From Aureimonas flava (GTDB lineage Bacteria; Pseudomonadota; Alphaproteobacteria; Rhizobiales; Rhizobiaceae), in NCBI RefSeq assembly GCF_003583935.1, contig NZ_QYRN01000004.1, forward strand, positions 62,001-126,000: DNA of 64,000 bases. The letters are read 5' to 3'. Below the pieces are notes generated by a model. That model was not told the origin of the DNA. It was given only the letters and a program-made list of their open reading frames with translations, and searched no databases. Below, piece by piece: positions 20,217-27,724 of this stretch. The position numbers and the translations under genes were made by a program. How positions within the stretch are numbered: position 1 is the stretch's first letter; each line of letters starts with the position of its first letter.

Positions 20217-21716
20217 CTACTGGAACGCGGTCTCGAAGAAGGAACGCAGCTTGCGCGAATGGAGCGTCTCCACCGGCATGTCGGCGAGGCTCTGCATCGC
20301 GCGGATGCCGATCTCGAGGTGCTGGGCGACCTGCCGCTTGTAGAACTCGGTCGCCATGCCCGGCAGCTTCAGTTCGCCGTGCAGCGGCTTGTCCGATACG
20401 CAGAGCAGGGTGCCGTAGGGAACGCGCAGCCGGTATCCGTTGGCCGCGATGGTGGCCGATTCCATGTCCAGCGCCACCGCGCGCGACTTCGACAGGCGCT
20501 CCACCGGTTCGGTCTGGTCGCGAAGTTCCCAGTTGCGGTTGTCGATCGTCGCCACGGTTCCCGTGCGCATGATGCGCTTGAGATCGTAGCCTTCGAGCCC
20601 CGTCACGTCGGCCACCGCCTGTTCCAGCGCCACCTGCACCTCCGCCAGCGGGGGGATCGGCACCCAGGCCGGCAGGTCGGCGTCCAGCACGTGGTCCTCG
20701 CGCACATAGGCATGCGCGAGCACGTAGTCGCCCAGCGCCTGCGTGTTGCGCAGCCCCGCGCAGTGGCCGAGCATCAGCCAGGCGTGCGGGCGCAGGACGG
20801 CCACGTGGTCGGTGATCGTCTTGGCGTTGGACGGGCCGACGCCGATGTTGACCATGGTGATGCCGCTGGAGCCCGGCCGGGTCAGATGGTAGGCCGGCAT
20901 CTGCGGGAGACGGGGCGGCGCGAGGCCGCTCTCGGGCTCGCTGGCGCCGGCACGGGTGACGAGGTTGCCCGGCTCCACGAAGCTCTCGTAGCCGCGCCCG
21001 CCGTCCTCCATAAGCATGCGCGCCATGGCGCAGAACTCGTCCACGTAGAACTGGTAGTTCGTGAAGAGGACGAAGTTCTGGAAGTGCTGCGGGCTCGTCG
21101 CCGTGTAGTGGGCGAGGCGCAGCAGCGAATAGTCCACGCGCTGCGCGGTGAACGGGGCGAGGGGAAGCGGCTCGCCGGGCTTGGGCACGTAGTTGCCGTT
21201 GACGATCCGGTCGTCCGTCGCCTCAAGGTCCGGGACGTCGAAGATGTCGCGCAGCGGCTTGTCCAGCTTCTCCGCCAGCGCCCCGTCGACATAGGTGCCC
21301 TCGGGAAGCGCGAAGTGCAGCGGGATCGGCGTGTGGGACAGGCCGACCTCGATGGGCTGCCCGTGGTTGCGCAGGAGCTGCTCGAACTGCTGGACCAGAT
21401 AGTCGCCGAAGAGCTCGGGTCGGGTGATCGTGGTGGCGTAGTGGCCGGGTCCGGGCACGAAGCCGAAGGACAGGCGCGAATCGACGCGCGCGTGGCCCGC
21501 GGTGCGGATCGCGGCCTGCGGATAGAAGGCGCGGTAGCGGCGCGAGGTGTCGCTGGTCTCCAGCACCGCGTCGAAGCTCTCGCAAAGGAAATCGACCGAC
21601 GCCGCGTAGACGCGCTTCAGCGCGTCGACGGCCGCCTCCGCGTCGGTGAAGGCCTGCGTCGCGATCGGCGCCGGCGTGAGGGTGTCGGTGGTGGGCGGGG
21701 CGAAGCGATCTGTCAT
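20217..21716 (-). CDS. amn: AMP nucleosidase
   Basis: This 499-residue enzyme splits AMP into adenine and ribose 5-phosphate, controlling intracellular AMP. The protein has the two-part AMP nucleosidase layout: an N-terminal AMN domain (about 20-180) and a C-terminal nucleoside-phosphorylase fold with the segment GVGPSNAKTITDHVA and the late DMESATIAANGYR motif that binds the ribose and contains the catalytic acid region. Length is normal for the family. The short secreted-peptide gene lies 39 bases upstream on the same strand and the EEP gene follows 10 bases downstream, so all three may be cotranscribed. Confidence 0.95.
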   Translation of the reverse strand: MTDRFAPPTTDTLTPAPIATQAFTDAEAAVDALKRVYAASVDFLCESFDAVLETSDTSRRYRAFYPQAAIRTAGHARVDSRLSFGFVPGPGHYATTITRPELFGDYLVQQFEQLLRNHGQPIEVGLSHTPIPLHFALPEGTYVDGALAEKLDKPLRDIFDVPDLEATDDRIVNGNYVPKPGEPLPLAPFTAQRVDYSLLRLAHYTATSPQHFQNFVLFTNYQFYVDEFCAMARMLMEDGGRGYESFVEPGNLVTRAGASEPESGLAPPRLPQMPAYHLTRPGSSGITMVNIGVGPSNAKTITDHVAVLRPHAWLMLGHCAGLRNTQALGDYVLAHAYVREDHVLDADLPAWVPIPPLAEVQVALEQAVADVTGLEGYDLKRIMRTGTVATIDNRNWELRDQTEPVERLSKSRAVALDMESATIAANGYRLRVPYGTLLCVSDKPLHGELKLPGMATEFYKRQVAQHLEIGIRAMQSLADMPVETLHSRKLRSFFETAFQ

Positions 21717-21755
21717 GATTCTCTTTACCGGAGGATCATGACGGGCGGGAAGGGG

Positions 21756-21905
21756 TCAGCGAACGCAGACCGCGCCCTGGTCGAAGCAGCCGTGGCTCGC
21801 CGTCGCCATCATCCCGTGGCCGTGCCGGTCCTGCTCCACGAGCGTCGAGAAGCTGAGCGCGAAGAGGGCCATCAACGAGGTGACGACGGACAGGCGGACG
21901 AGCAT
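21756..21905 (-). CDS. very small membrane or secreted peptide, unknown function
   Basis: This 49-residue product starts at ATG 21905, set by the Shine-Dalgarno AGAGGAAA about six bases before it; the longer open frame up to 21971 lacks a credible start. Residues 3-20 are hydrophobic (signal peptide or single TM). The rest contains a His-rich patch (DRHGHGMM) and two cysteines seven residues apart (GCFDQGAVC). I recognise no family. It lies just before amn on the same strand. Metal binding or a disulfide in the periplasm is possible from composition, but this is speculation. Confidence 0.55.
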   Translation of the reverse strand: MLVRLSVVTSLMALFALSFSTLVEQDRHGHGMMATASHGCFDQGAVCVR

Positions 21906-22089
21906 GGCGGTTTCCTCTCTTCTCAATCGCGCGATGATTGCCGACCGGAGCTGAATTCGGGCTGGCGCCATCGTTCAGCCTGCGTTCACGCAGCGTTCGC
22001 GGCCCGGCATCGCCTGGGGGACACCCCCGCCCATGCAACTCGCCGCGTGCCGCACTAGGTTGGGGTCCGACATACCATTCGGAGGCATC

Positions 22090-22797
22090 ATGGTCGAGCA
22101 AGCGAAGCCCATCGAACTGCACTACTGGCCCACGCCCAACGGCTGGAAGGTCTCCATCCTCCTCGAGGAACTCGGCCTTCCCTACGAGCTGAAGCTCGTG
22201 AACATCGGCGCCGGCGACCAGTTCAAGCCGGAGTTCCTGGCGATCTCGCCCAACAACCGCATGCCCGCCATCGTGGATCCGGAAGGGCCGGGCGGTCAGC
22301 CGATCTCGGTCTTCGAGTCGGGCGCGATCCTGCAATATCTCGCCCGCAAGTTCGCCCGCTTCTATCCGAGCGACGAGCGCCGGCGCGTGGCGGTGGACGA
22401 GTGGCTGTTCTGGCAGGTCGGCGGCCTCGGGCCGATGGCAGGCCAGGCGCACCACTTCCGCCAGTACGCGCCGGAGAAGATCGCCTACGGTATCGATCGA
22501 TACACCAACGAGGTCAACCGGTTGTATGGCGTCATGAACAAGCGGCTCGAAGGCCGCGAGTTCTTGGCGGACGACTACTCGATCGCCGACATGGCCTGCG
22601 TCGGCTGGATCGTGCCGCACGCCAACCAGGGGCAAGACCTTGCCGACTTCCCCGATCTCAAGCGCTGGTTCGACACCATGAACGCCCGCCCGGCGGTGCA
22701 GCGCGGACTGGCCGTGGGCAAGGAGGAGCGTGAGCGGCTCAACCTCGCGCAGGACAAGAACGCGCAAGGCGTCCTGTTCGGCCAGCGCGCCCGCTGA
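22090..22797 (+). CDS. glutathione S-transferase, Ure2p/YghU-like
   Basis: This 235-residue soluble protein has a thioredoxin-like N-terminal domain (about 6-90) and a helical C-terminal domain. The NGWKVSILLEELGLPYE stretch and the FESGAILQYLA glutathione-binding motif (Glu-Ser) are typical of Nu-class GSTs such as YfcG/YghU, which use two glutathiones and often have disulfide-reductase activity. ATG 22090 is chosen because GGAGG lies four bases before it; the open frame extends back to 22033 but without domain homology. It converges with the acyltransferase gene, two bases away. Confidence 0.93.
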   Translation: MVEQAKPIELHYWPTPNGWKVSILLEELGLPYELKLVNIGAGDQFKPEFLAISPNNRMPAIVDPEGPGGQPISVFESGAILQYLARKFARFYPSDERRRVAVDEWLFWQVGGLGPMAGQAHHFRQYAPEKIAYGIDRYTNEVNRLYGVMNKRLEGREFLADDYSIADMACVGWIVPHANQGQDLADFPDLKRWFDTMNARPAVQRGLAVGKEERERLNLAQDKNAQGVLFGQRAR

Positions 22798-22799
22798 CG

Positions 22800-23933
22800 T
22801 CAGGTCTTGAACAGGAACACCACGGCGACGATCGCGTAGGTGCCGACATAGATCCACGCCCAGCGGCGAAAGCTTTCGGGCGTGGATCGATCCGAGCGCC
22901 GGCGCAGCCAGGCGTAGAGCCTGAGGTCGAGCATGCCGAGCGGAATGGACAGGAGGATCGATCCCGCGACCGCCGCCGCGAACGCCGCCCCGCCCGTCAG
23001 CGGCAGGTGGTCGTAGGTGAATCTCAAAACCGACATGTGGCAGAGATACAGCGCGTAGCTCCAGTCGCCGAACCGCGTGGCGACGCTCTGCAGCGGCGTG
23101 CGGCCGGGCCGGTCGCTTTCCAGCGAGATCGCCAGACCCACCAGGATCACGGCGGTCACGGCCGCGAGGAGGCGGCCGGCGCCGACCGCGCCGGTTCCCG
23201 GAATGGCGATCGCGGCGGCGACGGCGATGCCCGCGAGCGCCGGGTGGAAAACATTGCGCCGCACGAGCCAGGGGACCAACAGCCCCCCGGCGAATGCGGC
23301 CGACGCGGACATGAACGGGATCTCGACGAACTTGACCGCGATGCGCGCCTGCGTGTCCGGCTCCGCCAGCGTGCCGCCGATCGAAAGCGCGAGCGCCACC
23401 AAGGCGATCCCCTCCAGGCGACGCGTGAGCCCCGCCACCGCCACCAGGAACAGGGCCACGTAGAAGAAGAGCTCGAAGACCAGCGTCCATTCCACGGCCA
23501 GCCGATAGTTGCCGTTCTGGCCGATCGCGACGAGCGACAGCGCCCGAAGGTCGATGCCCGCATCGCCCAGCAGCGCCACCGGCAGCACCAGCGAGGCGAT
23601 GAGCAGCATCGGATAGATGCGAAGGATGCGATGGATCAGGAACTGCGGAGCCGGGGTGGTCTTCAGGATATCGGCCATCAGCGCGCCGGAGATGGCGAAG
23701 AAGATGGCGACGCCCAGGATTCCAAACCGCTGTCCGAAGATGTCGGTGAACCGATGGTCGCCGAACTCGAGGATCATATACTGCGAGGCGTGGAAGAGCA
23801 CCACGAACAGGGCGGCGACGGCACGCAGCCATTGCAGGTTGCGGTTGCGGGCGCGGCGCTGGAACACCGGCGCATGGGCCGTCTCGACCTCGCCCCCGGG
23901 GCGATCCTGCACCGGCCGGACGTCGGCCGGCAT
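22800..23933 (-). CDS. acyltransferase family 3 membrane protein
   Basis: This 377-residue integral membrane protein has about ten hydrophobic helices. The N-terminal segment LQWLRAVAALFVVLFHAS carries the Arg and His pair typical of acyltransferase-3 (OafA/NolL/ExoZ) enzymes, which O-acetylate or O-succinylate surface polysaccharides. Acceptor and acyl group cannot be predicted. The start codon shares one base with the stop of the upstream DUF2147 gene (TGATG), so translation is coupled. No glycosyltransferase or other polysaccharide gene is next to it, so its polymer must be made elsewhere. Confidence 0.88.
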   Translation of the reverse strand: MPADVRPVQDRPGGEVETAHAPVFQRRARNRNLQWLRAVAALFVVLFHASQYMILEFGDHRFTDIFGQRFGILGVAIFFAISGALMADILKTTPAPQFLIHRILRIYPMLLIASLVLPVALLGDAGIDLRALSLVAIGQNGNYRLAVEWTLVFELFFYVALFLVAVAGLTRRLEGIALVALALSIGGTLAEPDTQARIAVKFVEIPFMSASAAFAGGLLVPWLVRRNVFHPALAGIAVAAAIAIPGTGAVGAGRLLAAVTAVILVGLAISLESDRPGRTPLQSVATRFGDWSYALYLCHMSVLRFTYDHLPLTGGAAFAAAVAGSILLSIPLGMLDLRLYAWLRRRSDRSTPESFRRWAWIYVGTYAIVAVVFLFKT

Positions 23934-24283
23934 CAGCCCGCCTCGCCGACGCGTGTCCAGGTCTGCGAGCGGCAGAACACCTTCGCGACGCAGCCCGTCA
24001 GGACGAGCCTGTCGCCTTGGATTTCGACGCGGCCCTCGTAGCTCTTGTCGCTGCTGGGATCGACCACGGTGCCGACATACGCCCGGCCGCTGCCTTCCAC
24101 CGTACCGACCGTCTTGCCCTTGTAGGCTCCTGTGTTGACGGTGGAGCAGAACTTCGCGCCGCAAGGCGCGTAGTCCACCGTCTCGCCGTTCGACAGGCGC
24201 CAGGTGCCCACGATCGGCTCGTCCGCCCGCGCGGAGCCACAGGCGGCGGCCAGCGCGGCCGCGAGGACGAGCGGTTTCAACAT
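23933..24283 (-). CDS. DUF2147 secreted protein A
   Basis: This protein of 116 residues has a signal peptide (about 1-22, ending SARADE). The mature part is a small beta-rich DUF2147 domain beginning with GTWRLSNG and containing three to four conserved cysteines (APCGAKFC, TGCVAKVFC) that could form disulfides in the periplasm. The function of DUF2147 is unknown. ATG 24283 is chosen because it opens the signal peptide; a TTG 57 bases upstream keeps the frame but adds no sensible sequence. The stop overlaps the start of the acyltransferase gene. A second DUF2147 gene lies 76 bases upstream. Confidence 0.85.
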   Translation of the reverse strand: MLKPLVLAAALAAACGSARADEPIVGTWRLSNGETVDYAPCGAKFCSTVNTGAYKGKTVGTVEGSGRAYVGTVVDPSSDKSYEGRVEIQGDRLVLTGCVAKVFCRSQTWTRVGEAG

Positions 24284-24359
24284 GGACGAGCTCCCGGTTG
24301 TGCCAGGCCGAGCGATCCCCGAAAGGGATCGCCGCGTCAAGGCCGCCGGGCGACGCGTA

Positions 24360-24704
24360 TCAGAGCCGGCTCAGCGATTGCGAGCGGCAGATCAGCCCAC
24401 CCAGCACGCAGCCCGAAACGGACAGCGTGTCGCCGGTCAGCTTGCCTTTGCCGGAATATTCCTTGCCGCCCTTCGTGTAGTCGGTGACCGTTCCCTGGTA
24501 GGCGCCGGCGCCCGAAGGGGTCATCCGACCGAAGGTCTTCCCCTTGTTGGGACCGTTCACGTAGGTCAGGCAGAATCCGCCGGAGCACGGGGCGATGCGC
24601 GCGTCGTTGCCCGACGGCATGCGCCACATGCCCTCGATCGGGTCCGCCGCCGCGGCACCGGTCAGCGCTGCCAGCGCGAAGATCGTCGCAGCCAAACGTT
24701 TCAT
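24360..24704 (-). CDS. DUF2147 secreted protein B
   Basis: This protein of 114 residues is a divergent paralogue of the next gene downstream: signal peptide (about 1-20, GAAAADP), then GMWRMPSGNDARIAPC and a C-terminal SGCVLGGLICRSQ that aligns with TGCVAKVFCRSQ in protein A. The cysteine pattern is shared. The start at 24704 follows GGGAGGA by four bases. The two DUF2147 genes and the acyltransferase read in the same direction and are probably one operon. An inverted repeat TTACG-N4-CGTAA lies 44 bases before the start. The function is unknown. Confidence 0.85.
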   Translation of the reverse strand: MKRLAATIFALAALTGAAAADPIEGMWRMPSGNDARIAPCSGGFCLTYVNGPNKGKTFGRMTPSGAGAYQGTVTDYTKGGKEYSGKGKLTGDTLSVSGCVLGGLICRSQSLSRL

Positions 24705-25036
24705 GTCGTCCTCCCGGCCGCCCCGTCTTGATCGCGGGCCTCGCGGCTTACGCGAACGTAAATGGAAATGCGACGGCCGCCAAGAGGCCGGCCTTCGGCG
24801 CCGATCGCTTCGCATGATGAACGGAACGCAAGCCGGCATGCTGAAGCGGGCGTAAAGCGAATCAAGCGAAAGCCGGAAACGCAGGACTTCCACGCCGGCA
24901 ATCCTCAAGACTTTTCGAGGCGTGAATCCTGCATTCAACTTGAATTAGCCAAGCATTTTAAGCGCCGGTTCAAGCCGTGCTGCCAAGCTCCATTCGAGGC
25001 ACCCGATAGGCGCAAAGAGGAGAAAGGACGAAAACC
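24705..25036. other. intergenic region between divergent DUF2147 and Sel1-like genes
   Basis: The 332 bases hold no convincing gene. They contain the inverted repeat at 24748-24761 near the DUF2147 start, a relatively AT-rich stretch around 24925-24960 that may hold the promoter of the Sel1-like gene, and two GAATC sites. I see no clear terminator. Confidence 0.6.
24748..24761. promoter_or_regulatory. inverted-repeat element TTACG-N4-CGTAA upstream of DUF2147 genes
   Basis: TTACG CGAA CGTAA is a perfect 5-bp inverted repeat with a 4-base centre, 44 bases before the DUF2147 B start. It has the same spacing as the elements at 16501 and 17440. Confidence 0.4.
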
Positions 25037-25309
25037 ATGGCACGCTTCGACCTTCAGGACGGAGACTTCGGCACCGCACTCGGGATTGCGGCGCCGATCG
25101 GCGAGACGCTGTTCGCGATGGGCCTGCGCCACGCGGCCGGCCGCGACGACGAGGCGGATCTCGTCTCGGCCCACATGTACTTCAACCTCGCCGACCAGAT
25201 GGGCGTGGAGGATGCGGCGGTCCATCGCCAGGACCTCGCGGCGATGATGAGCAAGGCCGAGATCGGCCGCGCCCTGCGCCTCGCCCGCGAGTGGCTCGCC
25301 CGCAACTGA
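25037..25309 (+). CDS. small Sel1-repeat-like protein
   Basis: This cytosolic protein of 90 residues carries one Sel1/TPR-like helical pair: ETLFAMGLRHAAGR, ADLVSAHMYFNLAD and the C-terminal AEIGRALRLAREWL. Such single-repeat proteins are common in Rhizobiales and have no known role; Sel1 repeats mediate protein-protein contacts. The start follows AGAGGAGAAAGGA with good spacing. It ends ten bases from the convergent aminotransferase gene. Confidence 0.8.
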   Translation: MARFDLQDGDFGTALGIAAPIGETLFAMGLRHAAGRDDEADLVSAHMYFNLADQMGVEDAAVHRQDLAAMMSKAEIGRALRLAREWLARN

Positions 25310-25318
25310 GCCGTCCGG

Positions 25319-26416
25319 TCAGGCGTCGGCCTGTGCCAGCGACGCACGGAGCGCCGCGGCGAACCGGTCGAGCTCGTCGTCCCGGCCGACGGTGACGCGG
25401 ATCATCCGATCCAGCGGCGCCACGCCCGGCATGCGGATGAAGACCTGCCGCCCGAGCACGCCTTCGAGCACCCGGCACGCATAGGCACCGTCCCGCCCGC
25501 AGTCGATGGCCACGAAGTTGGTCGCGGAGGGCAGGGAGCGAAGCCCTGCGGCCGCTGCGATGTCGGCGAGCCTTCCACGGGCGCGCGCGATCCGCTGCAC
25601 CGTGTCGCGCAGATGGGTTTCGTCACCGAGCGCGGCGAGCGCGCCGGCCTGCGCCATGCGCGAGACGCCGAAGTGATTGCGCACCTTGTGGAACTGCGCC
25701 ACCGCGTCCGCCGCGCCGAACACGAACGCCACCCGCACGCCCGCCATCCCGTAGGCCTTCGAGAAGGTGCGGAAGCGCAGGACGTTGGGCCGGATCTCGC
25801 TTGCGCTCGGCAGCGCCGTGGCGGGCGCGAGATCGCTATAGGCCTCGTCCAGCACCAGCAGCGTCCCCTCCGGCACGGCGTCCATCAGACGGCGGACCGC
25901 CTCCGCCTCGTGCCAGCTTCCGGTCGGATTGTCCGGGTTCGCGAAGTAGACGAGCTTCGGCCGCGTCGCCCGCATGCGTTCGATCAGGGCGTCGACATCC
26001 TCGCGATCCTCGCGATAGGGCACGAAGTCGAGCGTGCCGCCATGACCGGTGACATGGTAGTTGAAGGTCGGATAGGCGCCGAGCGAGGTCAGCGCCCGGT
26101 CGCCCGGCTCCAGCGCCACCTGCGCCAGCAGGCCGAACAGCCCGTCGATGCCTTCGCCCACCACCACTTCCTCGAAACGGATGCCGAGACGGGCCGCGAT
26201 CGCCTCGCGCAGGGCATGATGCTCCGGGTCGCCGTAGGCCCAGCTGTCGCGCGCCGCACGGCTCATCGCCTCGACGGCCAGCGGCGAGGGGCCGAACACG
26301 CTCTCGTTGGCGCCGAGCCGCGCCAGGAAGGGGCGGCCGAACCGGCGCTCCAGCGCCTCCGGGCCGACAAAGGGGATCGTGGCGGGAAGGGCCAGGGTGC
26401 GGGCGTTGAACGGCAT
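25319..26416 (-). CDS. HisC-like class I/II PLP aminotransferase
   Basis: This 365-residue fold-type I aminotransferase has the HisC-like pattern: GANESVFGPSP near the N-terminus, the PLP-contact segment FANPDNPTGS, the LDEAYSDL Asp/Tyr pair, the Schiff-base lysine in RTFSKAYGMAGVR and the phosphate-binding Arg in MIRVTVG. It resembles histidinol-phosphate aminotransferases, but it is not in a his operon. Rhizobiales carry several HisC homologues, some acting on aromatic amino acids, so the exact substrate is open. It is divergent from the SbcD-like gene, with a 179-base gap. Confidence 0.88.
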   Translation of the reverse strand: MPFNARTLALPATIPFVGPEALERRFGRPFLARLGANESVFGPSPLAVEAMSRAARDSWAYGDPEHHALREAIAARLGIRFEEVVVGEGIDGLFGLLAQVALEPGDRALTSLGAYPTFNYHVTGHGGTLDFVPYREDREDVDALIERMRATRPKLVYFANPDNPTGSWHEAEAVRRLMDAVPEGTLLVLDEAYSDLAPATALPSASEIRPNVLRFRTFSKAYGMAGVRVAFVFGAADAVAQFHKVRNHFGVSRMAQAGALAALGDETHLRDTVQRIARARGRLADIAAAAGLRSLPSATNFVAIDCGRDGAYACRVLEGVLGRQVFIRMPGVAPLDRMIRVTVGRDDELDRFAAALRASLAQADA

Positions 26417-26595
26417 GGGGGGATCTCGCGACGGCTACGGGCCCGTTCTAGTGGCTGCCGCGACGCTTGCCCAGGGCCGCCGGCCGCCGACGCAAACCCG
26501 TTGATAAGGCGCGGCTTGCGACGCTTTCCGCTTGAAACCGGGCCGCTGTCTTCCCACGCTTGGCCCATGCTCGCCCACCGCGCCCGTTTCCCCCG

Positions 26596-27720
26596 ATGAT
26601 CCGCCTCGTCCACACGGCCGACTGGCAGATCGGCAAGCCGTTCGGCGGCTATCCCGAGGACACCCGTGCCGAACTGCGGGCCGAAAGGTTCGCCGCCGTC
26701 CGGCGCGTCGCGGTGCTGGCGCGCGAGCGTGGCGCGGATTTCGCGGTCGTGGCCGGCGACGTCTTCGACGGCAACACCGTGTCCGACCGGGACATCCAGC
26801 GCACGCTGGACGCGATGGCCGAGTTCGCCGGTCCCTGGATCATGCTGCCCGGCAATCACGATCCGGCGGTCAGCGTTTCGGTATGGTCGCGCCTTCGGCG
26901 CTTCGACCACCGCGCCCGCGTCGTGGTGGCCGACGCGGCGGAGGCGATCGAGCTGTGCGAGGGTCGTGCGGTCGTTCTGCCGGCCCCGCTCCTGCGCCAC
27001 CGCGAGGGCGCCGATCTCACCGAATGGTTCGACGGGGCCGAGACGCCGCCCCGCGCGGTGCGTGTGGGCCTCGCGCACGGGGCGGTGGCCAACCGGCTGC
27101 CGGCTTCGGCCGAGAGCGGCAATCCGATCGCCGACGATCGCGCCGACCGGGCGCGCCTCGACTATCTGGCGCTCGGCGACTGGCACGGCTTCCTCGAGAT
27201 CGCGCCCCGCACCGTCTATAGCGGCACCCCCGAGCCCGATCGCTATCCGGCCAACGAGCCGGGTTTCGTGGCCCTGGTGGAGATCGACGCGCCGGGCGCC
27301 GCGCCGCGCGTCGAGCGGCTGCGCACCGCGCGGTTCGACTGGCGCGCCCTGACGATCGACGTCCACGGTGATGCCGGGGCGCTGACCCATGCGCTCGCGG
27401 CACTCGCGGCGCCCGGCGAGACGCTGGTCGACCTTACCCTGCGGGGCACCCTGTCGCTGCGCGAGCGGATCGCCCTGGACGAGGCGCTGGCGGGCTGGCG
27501 GCCCCGCTTCTTCGACCTGCGCCTTCGCGACGACGGGCTGGTCGACGAGCCGGACGAGGAGGATCTCGACCGGATCGACGCGGCGGGCTTCGTGCGCACG
27601 GCGGTGGATCGCCTGCGCGCCAAGGCCGCCAGTCGCGAGGATCCCGAGCGGGCCGCGGCCGCGCTCGCGCTTCGCATGATGTTCGCCGAACACGCCCGCC
27701 TCGGCCGGCGGGAAGGGTAG
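26596..27720 (+). CDS. SbcD/Mre11-like metallophosphoesterase nuclease
   Basis: This 374-residue DNA repair exonuclease of the SbcD/YhaO type has its metal-binding motifs in order: HTADWQIG (residues 6-13), GDVFDGN, GNHD, and later GDWHG. It should work with the ATPase encoded four bases downstream, as Mre11 does with Rad50, to open and trim DNA ends or hairpins. ATG 26596 gives the canonical family start MIRLVHTADW; the open frame begins 36 bases earlier, but those residues look non-native. The C-terminal part (about 270-374) is the capping and partner-binding region. Confidence 0.9.
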   Translation: MIRLVHTADWQIGKPFGGYPEDTRAELRAERFAAVRRVAVLARERGADFAVVAGDVFDGNTVSDRDIQRTLDAMAEFAGPWIMLPGNHDPAVSVSVWSRLRRFDHRARVVVADAAEAIELCEGRAVVLPAPLLRHREGADLTEWFDGAETPPRAVRVGLAHGAVANRLPASAESGNPIADDRADRARLDYLALGDWHGFLEIAPRTVYSGTPEPDRYPANEPGFVALVEIDAPGAAPRVERLRTARFDWRALTIDVHGDAGALTHALAALAAPGETLVDLTLRGTLSLRERIALDEALAGWRPRFFDLRLRDDGLVDEPDEEDLDRIDAAGFVRTAVDRLRAKAASREDPERAAAALALRMMFAEHARLGRREG

Positions 27721-27724
27721 GGCC

